Positions 35,701 through 43,487 of a DNA stretch of 64,000 nt are shown here, piece after piece. Positions within the stretch are counted from its first letter, which is position 1; every line of letters starts with the position of its first letter. A program made the position numbers and the translations under genes. The stretch comes from Shewanella denitrificans OS217 (GTDB lineage: Bacteria > Pseudomonadota > Gammaproteobacteria > Enterobacterales > Shewanellaceae). Where the stretch lies: contig NC_007954.1 of the NCBI RefSeq assembly GCF_000013765.1, forward strand, positions 3,844,001 through 3,908,000, written 5' to 3'. The notes below the pieces were generated by a model. That model worked only from the letters and a program-made list of their open reading frames with translations, did no database searches and had not been told where the DNA came from.

Positions 35701-37044
35701 ATCGGCTTCGGTAATCGCAAAATCATTACCAAGTGCAACGACAGAAGAAGATAGATTTTGTATCTGTGGAATACCTTGCTGCGTCATCCCCAAAATACGT
35801 GCAAGCATGGTTGCCGCTTCATCACCGGCTAAGTTGGTTGATAACCCCAAAGCATCGGCGGCAGCAACTAAGTTTAAAATATCTTCGGTAGATTTAGTGC
35901 CTAATTGTCCCGCAACTTCTGCCATGCGCAGTAGTTCATTGGTGCTAGTTGGGGTCACGTTCTCACTAAGATCTTTAAGTTCAGCCGCCATTTTGACAAC
36001 CGCCTCGCGAGCATTGCCTGTGGTTTTCTCTACCTTGGTAATGGCGGCTTCTAGCTCTCCGTAATTTTCAACCCCACTTTTTACTGTTTGTACGGCCTGC
36101 TGCGCCGACAGCAACACAGCATAGGCTTTGGCTAACGTCCTTACTGCCCTGGTGGTTAAATCGGTTTGGGCATTGGCATCCTTTGAGGATTTTTTGCTAT
36201 TAGTGAGTAATTTGTCATGCAGGCTTAGCTTATCGTTAACCCCCTTCAGCGCCTGTTCAGCGGCAGCCTGCTTAGCCTTTAAGTCTTTACTCGCATCGGC
36301 CAGCTTATCCATGCTGATCCCAGCTTTATTGAGCACGGCTTGCTGTTTATCTAACTGGGCTTTATTGCGGCCAAGGCTAGCGCCCAGTTGGTTTAACTCA
36401 GTACGGGCGGTTCTAACCTTAAGGGTATATTCAGCTTTTCTTTGACCGGCTTTATCAACTTCAATGCTAATTTTCTTAAGTTCTGCAGTTTCTTGCTCGA
36501 GCTCAGTCGCTAAACGACTAGCGCTAGCTGCGGTATTTTTTTGCACCGCTGCCAGCTTTTGCAAATCTACTTTCGCTTTGGCTAACGCCTGCGTTTGGGC
36601 TTGGCTGGCATTAGCGCCTTTGGTTTGAGTCGTGGCCAAGCGCTCAACCTCTGCGCCCGCTAACTTAAGCTGGGCATCATACTTAGCAAGTTCAATTACC
36701 GTTTGGTTGTATTCTGTTTCAAGTTTAGTTGTCGAGATTGCGGCCGCTCTTTGGGCTTGCTCAAGCTGCTTAGCATCTGTCGCCGCTTGTTTTTGCTCTT
36801 TTTTAAGCTTATCGAGCGCGACAGCATTATCAACATACGCCTTTTCACCTTTTTTTATCGACGACGTTAGATCATCAATGGCTTTAATCGCCGCCTGCTG
36901 TTGTTTGAGATCGTCAAGCTGCTCATTGAGTTTTTCACTTTCCCGCCCCAGCTCCTGCAAGGCTTTCTCAGACTTCTTGGCTTCGCTGGAAAACAGGTCT
37001 TTGCCTTGAATAATTAGATTAACCACTTGGTCTTTAAAACTCAT
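32785..37044 (-). CDS. Tail tape measure protein (TP901 type), 1419 aa
   Basis: Sets tail length and is ejected with DNA. The first 330 residues and residues 860-1400 are long coiled coils with A/K/Q/E heptads. The TP901 core lies near 330-520 (ELEAAITKVEKTTGNAREAVVKMAAELKDLSENV..., TEDILNLVAAADALGLS). Hydrophobic stretches are few. At about 0.15 nm per residue the tail would be roughly 200 nm. A strong terminator separates it from the tail tube gene, and no tail assembly chaperone genes lie between, which is unusual. Confidence 0.95.
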   Translation of the reverse strand: MSFKDQVVNLIIQGKDLFSSEAKKSEKALQELGRESEKLNEQLDDLKQQQAAIKAIDDLTSSIKKGEKAYVDNAVALDKLKKEQKQAATDAKQLEQAQRAAAISTTKLETEYNQTVIELAKYDAQLKLAGAEVERLATTQTKGANASQAQTQALAKAKVDLQKLAAVQKNTAASASRLATELEQETAELKKISIEVDKAGQRKAEYTLKVRTARTELNQLGASLGRNKAQLDKQQAVLNKAGISMDKLADASKDLKAKQAAAEQALKGVNDKLSLHDKLLTNSKKSSKDANAQTDLTTRAVRTLAKAYAVLLSAQQAVQTVKSGVENYGELEAAITKVEKTTGNAREAVVKMAAELKDLSENVTPTSTNELLRMAEVAGQLGTKSTEDILNLVAAADALGLSTNLAGDEAATMLARILGMTQQGIPQIQNLSSSVVALGNDFAITEADIVSMTKEIVTGTREINLGSAAAAAFGTTLAELGQPAERSRTAIQKLAASINEASKKGGNDLELLTKITGQTADQIEKDLGDAPERVLVKFLEGLKRVKSEGGLVSDALKSMGIEGVEATSVLSVLADGTDRLKTALELSNKAYIAGDYHMKEAAKAYADQSAAIGRLENKFHRLTTSIGEAFSDEIDTAIRATGDAIDAVDENVIQLMERIPELADSFVDLLADINNFAAGTDESFSALQYTMDAFAAGLNTVSIGVNSLALELSNMNVATLEALRSASKLSGIEFVTAKQVADAKTRSTTIAAAIKRDSEDIITLNKRMSGESSIAYEGLINTTVKYREALKKLSADQRGQISNILLSGAYNKDLETIYRELTAALVRANREVEIEAQLKEKAAAASKKKAEKDKKAADAAVEHADNLAKLNTSTLTYTEAIAEVETRQKSLNELYAKGVISAERLAKASELLTGSLKSYSTEVNASNVSTTTQAELTDQFIAKRKELQTQYAQGLLTEKELTISQQELASAYDKTVNEINLVTKGTGLLSDEQLGLQESIISTEAEIRVLEQALKDENKATNELLLIKAKLAKEEANLAEMKRESVELSKIENATYVELLVLQREYENQLEILDRNFRAGLLTKQEYDAQSKTLEKTLSDLNNVVGESSRKKAENAEKTKAATEAVKDNTEANKENRQSLEDQTVQYIALRNATVAQRSVILDTGKSYIDTAASADELISRIQQMGILQTAFLAGEDKRRYSELQTSLSIRRQIDDIESSTYSLEALDKMASKAANGMLGLSDVQLQPLTNAIDNARAKFQDLADDINATTLDIQDRLDTALGNEKDVIKRKFASEIKEIDGLIAKAQAYGNSQLVTKLQKSMSDLKKAQDLEIKAQKDANDKQAIIDATTTTKQQPSFSSVPTNATTQTQPRIITAANSSDIVILQLQVGNSTFDAQVKRSIVNELMNEIKRLQSVGG

Positions 37045-37071
37045 GAGTTCACCAATAAGGAATTAACAAAC

Positions 37072-37115
37072 CAAAATAAAAAGCCCGCAGCACTTAGAGT
37101 TAAATGCTACGGGCT
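37072..37115 (-). terminator. Terminator between tail tube and tape measure
   Basis: On the minus strand AGCCCGTAGCA...TGCTGCGGGCT (one mismatch) is followed by TTTTTATTTTGG. It should lower tape measure mRNA relative to tail tube, which is needed in many copies. Confidence 0.85.
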
Positions 37116-37134
37116 ATTAAGGGCTTAAAGTGGA

Positions 37135-37854
37135 TTACGCGGCGCTGCGAACGAAGAACTTAGACTTACCAGTGGCAACGATTGAACTATCGGCAAGTAC
37201 AGCACCTTCAATGTCGAAACTGCCGTAATCTGTGCCGATTAAGTCTAAGCCTGATGTGGGTGTGGGCTTCCACTTATAGAACTTCAGCGTCCAGGGTTTG
37301 CCGGTTGAGTCGTTAATACCGTCAACGACCACACTGACCGTTTTGCCCGATTCCGTTAATGCCTGCAACGCATTACCCGCTTGACTGGTGTAACTGAGCT
37401 TAAGCGCTTGACCAGCGGTAATGGCCCCGCCTGACAAGGCGCGGATCCCTGCGGCACTTACCACGTAATCCTCATCAAGCACATAGGTGGAATCCCCAGC
37501 GGTATTTTTAACCACTGGAGCAACTGAGGTGTCAATCATGTGGACCGTTGGCGCTAAGCCGTCAAGCACTGCGGTAATGTCTTCATCGACCACTGCTGCT
37601 GCAGTTAAAACATCAATCTTACCGCGCATGGCTAACGCCAAATTGTCATTGTTAAAATCGTAAAAGGTACCACTTAGTTTGACCGCTTTAATCAGGGTGA
37701 CTTCATCGGCGTTTCCACCGCCACCACGGTAGTTAGGCAAGGATTTGGTTTCTTGATCAATAGCGAGTTTTACGCCGCTAACGTTGCCACAATCACGGCC
37801 ATCGATATAGACAATCGCTGAACCAATATAACTTTCAGTTACGGTTTCACTCAT
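37135..37854 (-). CDS. Major tail tube protein, 239 aa
   Basis: Beta-rich protein with the pattern of siphovirus tube subunits: YIGSAIVYIDGRDCGNVSGVKLAI at the N-terminus, a Gly-rich loop (YRGGGGNADEVTLIK) and a long C-terminal beta domain. It begins 4 bp inside the end of the tail terminator gene (ATGA overlap) and ends before a strong terminator upstream of the tape measure. The assignment is by size, fold pattern and order. No sheath gene is present, so the tail is non-contractile. Confidence 0.82.
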   Translation of the reverse strand: MSETVTESYIGSAIVYIDGRDCGNVSGVKLAIDQETKSLPNYRGGGGNADEVTLIKAVKLSGTFYDFNNDNLALAMRGKIDVLTAAAVVDEDITAVLDGLAPTVHMIDTSVAPVVKNTAGDSTYVLDEDYVVSAAGIRALSGGAITAGQALKLSYTSQAGNALQALTESGKTVSVVVDGINDSTGKPWTLKFYKWKPTPTSGLDLIGTDYGSFDIEGAVLADSSIVATGKSKFFVRSAA

Positions 37855-38276
37855 AATGAGTCTCCAAATTTAACGGTAGTAACAAGGGATAGGGTTAGCA
37901 CGGCTAACCCGTGGCTTTCATGGGCTTCAGGCATGATGTACTTACATGGCTCTGACTCTTTAAAGCTGATAACCGAAGGCAACCAACTGGGTTTTTCTGT
38001 GAAGCGCTCATCTTTATAAAAAGCACAACGGATGGCACGTACCAGATTGATTAAATCTGCTGTTGGGGTGCTGTTTTTCGTGAGTTTTACGCCTGCGACG
38101 ACTTGTAATGCCAATTCGTCTTTGTATTTATCAATACCATTTTTAGCGTCAAATCCATCGGTGTACGGCTGCAAAAAAATAAATCGTTCTTCCTTTGCGA
38201 TACTTTGTACGTAAAAACCTTCACGCACAGTTGTGCCGTCAACCAGCGCAAGGCGGTCTAATATTGCTTGGATCAT
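37851..38276 (-). CDS. Tail terminator-like protein, 141 aa
   Basis: By order it corresponds to lambda gpU-type tail terminators, lying between a gpZ-like protein and the tube. The sequence has the usual pattern: MIQAILDRLALVDG at the N-terminus, FIFLQPYTDGFDAKNG in the middle and a beta C-terminus (LTLSLVTTVKF). The ATGA overlap with the tube gene suggests coupling. No single diagnostic motif. Confidence 0.68.
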   Translation of the reverse strand: MIQAILDRLALVDGTTVREGFYVQSIAKEERFIFLQPYTDGFDAKNGIDKYKDELALQVVAGVKLTKNSTPTADLINLVRAIRCAFYKDERFTEKPSWLPSVISFKESEPCKYIMPEAHESHGLAVLTLSLVTTVKFGDSL

Positions 38277-38295
38277 GGAAGTTATCCTTTAGGCA

Positions 38296-38853
38296 TTAAC
38301 GATTCGCGTACTGACGATATTTATTTCTTAGATGTGCAATAATCGGCGGTTCAATATCCCCCCTGATCTTGCCGAAACTGCCGGCCACTGAAGGGCCGTA
38401 CATCGCTTTTTGCCCTTTAAGCTTGCGCCAACTGTTATCGCCTTTCATCCGTTGGAACATGATTTGATTACCGTTGCGGCCAATCACGCTAAAGGTGCCT
38501 TTAAACCACACGGGTTTATTGCGCAGGGCACTGACCATGTGGCCATCAGGGCGAGAACCACCCCACCTTGCGGTACGGGTAAGCCTTCGCGCGAAACGGA
38601 TTAAAGTACTGGGGCGGTAACGGGCCGAGATAGTGCCCTTTAGATCACGCGGGTCGAAACTCACGGATAGATTCTGCTCAATATAACTGCGGGAATTAAA
38701 GCCGTAGCGATTATAAATACCATCAACTGCAGCTTTTTCACCAAACTTTACCGTATCCTCAATCGCTTTTTTTATCGCTGGCGCTTGGGCGCCGCGAATG
38801 CGATTTAGCTCTTTAGTAACAGCATCTAGCCCGTCAATTTTTATGCGCGCCAT
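38296..38853 (-). CDS. Minor tail protein Z-like / HK97 gp10-like protein, 185 aa
   Basis: Basic protein with N-terminal helices (GLDAVTKELNRIRGAQAPAIKKAIEDTVKFG) and a middle rich in R/G/S (SRPSTLIRFARRLTRTARWGGSRPDG). This is the profile of lambda gpZ and gp10-like head-tail completion proteins. It follows the head-tail joining gene and precedes the terminator-like gene, as expected. Confidence 0.72.
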   Translation of the reverse strand: MARIKIDGLDAVTKELNRIRGAQAPAIKKAIEDTVKFGEKAAVDGIYNRYGFNSRSYIEQNLSVSFDPRDLKGTISARYRPSTLIRFARRLTRTARWGGSRPDGHMVSALRNKPVWFKGTFSVIGRNGNQIMFQRMKGDNSWRKLKGQKAMYGPSVAGSFGKIRGDIEPPIIAHLRNKYRQYANR

Positions 38854-38856
38854 TAG

Positions 38857-39189
38857 TTAGGTCTCAAGTGGAATATAGATAAAGGTCACGCTGATAGAGT
38901 CCATGCTTACCCTTTGGGTGAGTCGTCCGTGCTGGCCATTAATGTCAAATTCATCACCTGAATTTACCGCCCCTTCTGAATGCAAAAACTCGGCTCGGGT
39001 AACTAACTGGGGCAAATACTCACCCAAACCTGAGCTTAAATCCTTAGCGTTATCATCCAAACTCACCAAGCGAGTAAATGCCGCAGAGCCATTAGTTGGG
39101 GTAAAAAGGCACGGTTCAGCTAAACGCTGAAACACCCGCACCATTTTAGCGCTCGCCCTATCAGCGAAGTTTTTGCCCACATTAGGCAT
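38857..39189 (-). CDS. Head-tail joining-like protein, 110 aa
   Basis: Small protein overlapping the DUF2190 gene by 8 bp. It has an N-terminal helix (KNFADRASAKMVRVFQRL) and a beta part (FDINGQHGRLTQRVSMDSISVTFIYIPLE), resembling lambda gpFII-type connectors in length and order. Assignment rests mainly on position. Confidence 0.65.
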   Translation of the reverse strand: MPNVGKNFADRASAKMVRVFQRLAEPCLFTPTNGSAAFTRLVSLDDNAKDLSSGLGEYLPQLVTRAEFLHSEGAVNSGDEFDINGQHGRLTQRVSMDSISVTFIYIPLET

Positions 39190-39511
39190 TGATTTTTACC
39201 CAAACCGTTTCGGATGGATTAGATGCATCAGCCCACGCCTTACCCGCCAAGGTATTGCCTGATGCCGTTGTGGTCACTGTGTTATCCGATTTTAAATATA
39301 CTAAAGCCCCTTGGCCGATATCATCAACACTGACTTTAGGTAGCTCAAACACACCTGTGGTAACAAATGTGCCTTCACTGTTTGCGGCAACATTACCAAG
39401 AGCAACGCCCACCAATTTTCCGATAAGCGCTGTGGCTCCGCTAGCAACATCCACCGTGGGAGTGTGATCAATAGTGTGACCATCACAAACTAGATTGTTC
39501 ATAACATTCAT
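39182..39511 (-). CDS. DUF2190 capsid cement protein, 109 aa
   Basis: Beta-rich and Gly/Ala/Val/Thr-rich protein with the DUF2190 pattern: DGHTIDHTPTVDVASGATALIGKLVGVALGN, then FVTTGVFELPKVSVDDIGQGALVYL. Such proteins decorate and stabilise capsids. It directly follows the capsid fusion gene, matching the lambda gpD position. Starts at ATG 39511 or the next Met three codons in. Confidence 0.83.
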   Translation of the reverse strand: MNVMNNLVCDGHTIDHTPTVDVASGATALIGKLVGVALGNVAANSEGTFVTTGVFELPKVSVDDIGQGALVYLKSDNTVTTTASGNTLAGKAWADASNPSETVWVKINA

Positions 39512-39567
39512 CCTGTAAAAGAAGGAAAAGAGAATAGGTCCTAGGATCTAGAACCTAGGCAGTTGAA

Positions 39568-41655
39568 TTACACGCCGGTTGATTTAACCAAACCACGGTG
39601 ATCAAGCGGTGCAACACCCGCATCAATACGCACCTTGGTAGCAACGCCATCTATGGTGAAACCTTGTTGCTGTTCGATGTAAGGCGTATCGATACCGTCT
39701 AGGTAAGCCACTTCAATGGTGTCACGCCCTTTGCCAGCTGCAAGGAACCATTGTGTTGCACTGCTATCATCTAAACGAGGTTCGCCAATCACTTCAGCAA
39801 AGTTTTGGATTGGATTAACAATACCTGAATTAACATCAGCACCTTTAACTGAACTGGACTTAATAATCTGGTTCATTGTGGTTTCGAGCCCTACAGGGCA
39901 CAACACAAATTCAGGGCGGATGTTAAGGCTACGATTACCCGATTTTTGCTTACGCATTAACATGCGATTTGCATCAATAGCCGCTACGCTGGGCGCACCA
40001 GAACCTAAGTTACCGTGGTCGGCATGGAACAAGGCTTTTCCGTCTGCCATTTTGGGGTTTTGCGTAAGAACCGCATACACCAAATCTCCTATAGTGCCTT
40101 TAGCTGCAAAGCCCATTTTCATTGGAATGTCAGTTAACATACTCATATCATCATTGATAATAGCTTGGCGAGTAATAGAGAAAAGTTCGCCGTAGGTGGC
40201 CAGTGCAATTTGCTGAGCATGATCACCAACTGTCACGTACTTATATTCGGCACCTTCGCGCACTTGACGCAAACTGTTGAAGTCACCTAGCCCTACCCGT
40301 TGGGCAATTTTAAAGTCACCAAGCTGGCCTTTTTTCGTCCAGAGTTCAAAGGTTTCTTCGGCAGTTTCCCAGCCCATTAATACTGACTTATTGGCGATAT
40401 CTAACAAGATGTTGCCAAAGTCGCTTGAGCTATGGGTAAAGGCCAACCCCACCATTTGCAAAGGGTTCATGCCAGACACCCCAATACCACGATCCGTTAA
40501 TGAAGCACGGGCAAGATCACGCAAGTTATAACTAGCATATGCATTTGATTCCTCTCGCTCCGCATGACCAGCACGAGTTAAAAGCTGGGCTCGAATCGAA
40601 TCGCCCACTATATTACCGTTACCCGAGTGAACACTCGTGCGGGGCAAAGTAGCGCATGGCGTGGTGTTCTCACCCAATTTAGCCAAGATCAAGTCTTTGG
40701 CTTTTTCGGCGTTGATATTAGCATCGGCAATGCACTGATTATGCAAATCAGCTAACTCCGGAAAGAAAGCAAATGCTGTATTAATACCCTTCATTCGCTC
40801 ACTATTAAACGCAATCGCTGCCGCTTGAATTGTTGCGGCATCAGGTTGCACAGCTGCGGGGGTAGTTGGGGGAACTGCAGCGGCTGGCGCTGTAGTCGTT
40901 GGGGCTGTGGTGGCTGCAGTTGGAGTCTCACCGACATTGGCCTGTTGCTGTAACAGGGTTTGCATTGCTTTAGGCATATTATTAAAGTCCTTCAATCGTT
41001 TAAAATCAATTGATGCAGCCATTTGCATCGGTTCAATTACTTCATCAGCCAACCCAAGAGCAACCGCTTCTTGGGCGGTCAACCAAGTGTCTTCTTTAAA
41101 AAACTGTGCCAGCTGTTCATCACTGAGTTTCCCCGCTGCCTTATCTTGGTAAGCCTTGCCCATGCTGGAGCGCCACTTATCGAGTAAATCAGCGTACTCG
41201 CGTAAATCGTCTGCCGTGCCCACTGCGCCGCCCCAATTGCTGTGGATCATCAAAAAGGCATTTGACGGCATGATCACTGTGTCAAAAGCCATGCAGATCA
41301 CGCTGGCCATTGACGCCGCTACCGACTCTATGCAAATCGACTTCTGACAGGGCCAGCGGGCAAGGATGTTATAAATTGCCATCCCATCCATCACATCACC
41401 GCCACCGGATTGAATGTAGGCTTTTAGCTGAGTGATCTTGCCCATTGCACGTAAATCAGAAGCGATTTGTTTAGCTGAAAAATCCCAGCCAACATCGCCA
41501 TACATGATGAGTTCAGCCACGCCACCAGCGGCGGCTTTGATGCTATAAAAGCCGCGTTTTTCATTACTCACGGTCTGACTGTTGCCTTTTGGCGCGATCA
41601 CTGCTGCGCTTGGCTGCATTGCGGCGAGCATTGCTGCTATCTTGGTTTTTTTCAC
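39568..41655 (-). CDS. ClpP-like prohead protease fused to major capsid protein, 695 aa
   Basis: The N-terminal ClpP fold (about 30-215) carries nucleophile S115 (ESVAASMASVI) and H138 (LMIHSNWGG). An alanine/proline-rich linker with TTAPTTTAPAAAVPPTTPAAVQ follows (about 240-275). A scaffold-like helical segment leads into an HK97-fold capsid domain (about 350-695). Protease, scaffold and capsid in one frame imply self-processing during head assembly. The start is GTG 41655 with a GGAG site, so it overlaps the portal gene by 92 bp in another frame. Confidence 0.9.
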   Translation of the reverse strand: MKKTKIAAMLAAMQPSAAVIAPKGNSQTVSNEKRGFYSIKAAAGGVAELIMYGDVGWDFSAKQIASDLRAMGKITQLKAYIQSGGGDVMDGMAIYNILARWPCQKSICIESVAASMASVICMAFDTVIMPSNAFLMIHSNWGGAVGTADDLREYADLLDKWRSSMGKAYQDKAAGKLSDEQLAQFFKEDTWLTAQEAVALGLADEVIEPMQMAASIDFKRLKDFNNMPKAMQTLLQQQANVGETPTAATTAPTTTAPAAAVPPTTPAAVQPDAATIQAAAIAFNSERMKGINTAFAFFPELADLHNQCIADANINAEKAKDLILAKLGENTTPCATLPRTSVHSGNGNIVGDSIRAQLLTRAGHAEREESNAYASYNLRDLARASLTDRGIGVSGMNPLQMVGLAFTHSSSDFGNILLDIANKSVLMGWETAEETFELWTKKGQLGDFKIAQRVGLGDFNSLRQVREGAEYKYVTVGDHAQQIALATYGELFSITRQAIINDDMSMLTDIPMKMGFAAKGTIGDLVYAVLTQNPKMADGKALFHADHGNLGSGAPSVAAIDANRMLMRKQKSGNRSLNIRPEFVLCPVGLETTMNQIIKSSSVKGADVNSGIVNPIQNFAEVIGEPRLDDSSATQWFLAAGKGRDTIEVAYLDGIDTPYIEQQQGFTIDGVATKVRIDAGVAPLDHRGLVKSTGV

Positions 41656-43138
41656 TGGCTTGTTCTCCTAGTGAGGGGTCGGGGTCGTTAGCCGTGACCA
41701 TGTGGTTTTCGCGGTTATAATCCACCTCCCGTTTACGCTGGCGTTTTACTTCTGTAGGGTTACGGCCACGGGCGCGGGTCCAATCGGCCTCAGTTGCAAC
41801 GTTAGCGGCTATCATCATTTCCCAGCCTTCGGCCTCTTTCCGTGGATCAATCCATGGCATGGTGGGACCGTAGTACACGGCATCAAATAAGCTGCGCATA
41901 TCCAGATCGGGCGGCAAGATGAGGGGGTCTTGCTTGTTGAGCATTTCCATTTGCAAGAAATTACGAAACACGGGCCGCGACCAACCGGCGCAGAACCATT
42001 GCTGCATAATGCGATTGGCTTCATCTTGCTCGACTAGCTCTTGGCGTTGGCTTGAGTAATTGCCTTTATAGTCGCGGGCAATGCTGGAATAACTTGCCCT
42101 TGTACCCGCAGCTACGGCTTTGAGTTGACCGTTACGAAAATCGACCAGATGCACATTAGGGCGATTGGATTCAATCATGCCCACATCTTCACCTGGCTTG
42201 AGGTCATCAAATGTCATGCCTGGGGCAATGGGAATATCGCGGCTATCTTGCTGACCACTTTGATCTGTTACAAACATGCTGGCATCACCGCGCTTGATAT
42301 AAAACGCCAATGCTGCCGCAATCCTTGCCGCTACTCGCTCCGATTCTTCATAGTCTTTGATATCTGCCAAACGCGTTAAAATGCCGTGAAATATCGACAC
42401 CCCACGCAGCTGGTGCAGGCGCTTAAACAGTCCAAGGTGCATCATGTTTGCTGCGGGTACCGATTTTGTCTGGTAGCGAAAGCCAATCTGATCCGCTGGG
42501 TGATCAAGCAATACGTGATAGTTAATGACTTGGCCCCAGGTATTGACTTCAAATCCGTGGCGGATACGCTGAGCTAAATCATTCAGCTCAAAGGGCACGA
42601 AGTCGGGCTCTAATGCTTCAATACTGTATAGGGTACCTTGCTCATTCGGGTGGCCGAGTTTTGGCAATTTACCTCTCACATGCTGGCCAAATATCTCACC
42701 ATCGCGCAATACAGTGCGCAGTACTAAGCGCTCTAATTCGGGGCGGCTATAGCGGCCCGTTACATCGCACTTAAGCGACCAAGCACCAAAACGGCGCTGA
42801 ATATCGTTTGCTAAGTCATCGAGAATTTCGCCACTAATACTGCGCGGTTGCGGTTCAACCACAATCCCTTGCGCACCAATCACCCGCTCTTCCATGCGGT
42901 CTAAAATGCCTATGCTCAGATCATGATTCTCATCTAGCCAACGGGCTTGCTCACGCAGGCTTTTACCTGCAGCAAACACAGCTTGGTTTGCACCGCGACT
43001 TTCTTTTTTCGCTTTATGCGTGCGGCCTGGGCTGGCAGCTTCGTAACCCTTAAGGTTGCGATAGCTCATGGCTGCAGCTTCACGCTGTAATGCTAAACGC
43101 GGGGCAAATATCGCCAGCGCATCATTGATAATGCTCAT
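41564..43138 (-). CDS. Phage portal protein (lambda gpB type), 524 aa
   Basis: Dodecameric portal at the head vertex. Typical segments are SYRNLKGYEAASPGR, GKSLREQARWLDENHDLSIGILDRMEERVIG, FVPFELND and KSVPAANMMHLGLFKRLHQLRGVSIFHGILTRLADI, followed by the charged C-terminus. Length is right for the lambda family. It overlaps the capsid fusion gene by 92 bp. A structured 110-bp spacer separates it from the gpW-like gene. Confidence 0.94.
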   Translation of the reverse strand: MSIINDALAIFAPRLALQREAAAMSYRNLKGYEAASPGRTHKAKKESRGANQAVFAAGKSLREQARWLDENHDLSIGILDRMEERVIGAQGIVVEPQPRSISGEILDDLANDIQRRFGAWSLKCDVTGRYSRPELERLVLRTVLRDGEIFGQHVRGKLPKLGHPNEQGTLYSIEALEPDFVPFELNDLAQRIRHGFEVNTWGQVINYHVLLDHPADQIGFRYQTKSVPAANMMHLGLFKRLHQLRGVSIFHGILTRLADIKDYEESERVAARIAAALAFYIKRGDASMFVTDQSGQQDSRDIPIAPGMTFDDLKPGEDVGMIESNRPNVHLVDFRNGQLKAVAAGTRASYSSIARDYKGNYSSQRQELVEQDEANRIMQQWFCAGWSRPVFRNFLQMEMLNKQDPLILPPDLDMRSLFDAVYYGPTMPWIDPRKEAEGWEMMIAANVATEADWTRARGRNPTEVKRQRKREVDYNRENHMVTANDPDPSLGEQASEKNQDSSNARRNAAKRSSDRAKRQQSDRE

Positions 43139-43164
43139 TTAAGCTCCGGTAGTTAAAGCGGATA

Positions 43165-43232
43165 ACGGAACGCTTCGCTCACGGTCAGGGCGAAGCCCGT
43201 TCTGTCAGCCGTAAGGCCGCAGGCCGTTCCGT
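43165..43232. repeat. Nested palindromic element inside head operon
   Basis: ACGGAACG (43165-43172) pairs with CGTTCCGT (43225-43232). Inside, GCTTCGC (43172-43178) pairs with GCGAAGC (43190-43196), and GGCC stems follow. It fills most of the only sizeable gap (43139-43252) in a tightly packed operon. It looks like a REP- or MITE-like insertion, or an RNA processing structure. Confidence 0.6.
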
Positions 43233-43252
43233 AGCCATGAAGTGGCGAATTG

Positions 43253-43459
43253 TCAGTTAAAGCTGGCTAACTTAATGCCGCCCTGTGGACGACTAAAGGC
43301 ATTGATACGCCGCTCCCACTCCAAACGACCGGCACGAATTTCAGCTAAGTCTTCTGTGGTCATCGTCTTGCCGTTGATCGTGGTTTGCTTGCCATCTAGC
43401 ACATCAAGCTCGGCCTGAAAGTACGCATCGATCATCTGTTGGCATTGGGTTTTGGTCAT
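43253..43459 (-). CDS. gpW-like head-tail connector, 68 aa
   Basis: Starts at ATG 43459 after AAGGAT, with MTKTQCQQMIDAYFQAELDVLDGKQTTINGKTMTTEDLAEIRAGRLEWERRINAF. This is the gpW pattern: helix, beta hairpin with VxxxGxxM/V, and a helix ending in an ExxRRI stretch. It lies between terminase large subunit and portal, as lambda W does. The frame extends 21 codons upstream into the terminase region, but the shorter start fits the family. Confidence 0.83.
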   Translation of the reverse strand: MTKTQCQQMIDAYFQAELDVLDGKQTTINGKTMTTEDLAEIRAGRLEWERRINAFSRPQGGIKLASFN

Positions 43460-43487
43460 GCTGTTATCCTTGGCTTTGTGGTATTGA

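Noticed and set aside
32800..37009. Many plus-strand frames opposite the tape measure gene
   Set aside because: They are Ala/Ser/Leu-rich antisense shadows of coiled-coil codons and lack ribosome sites.
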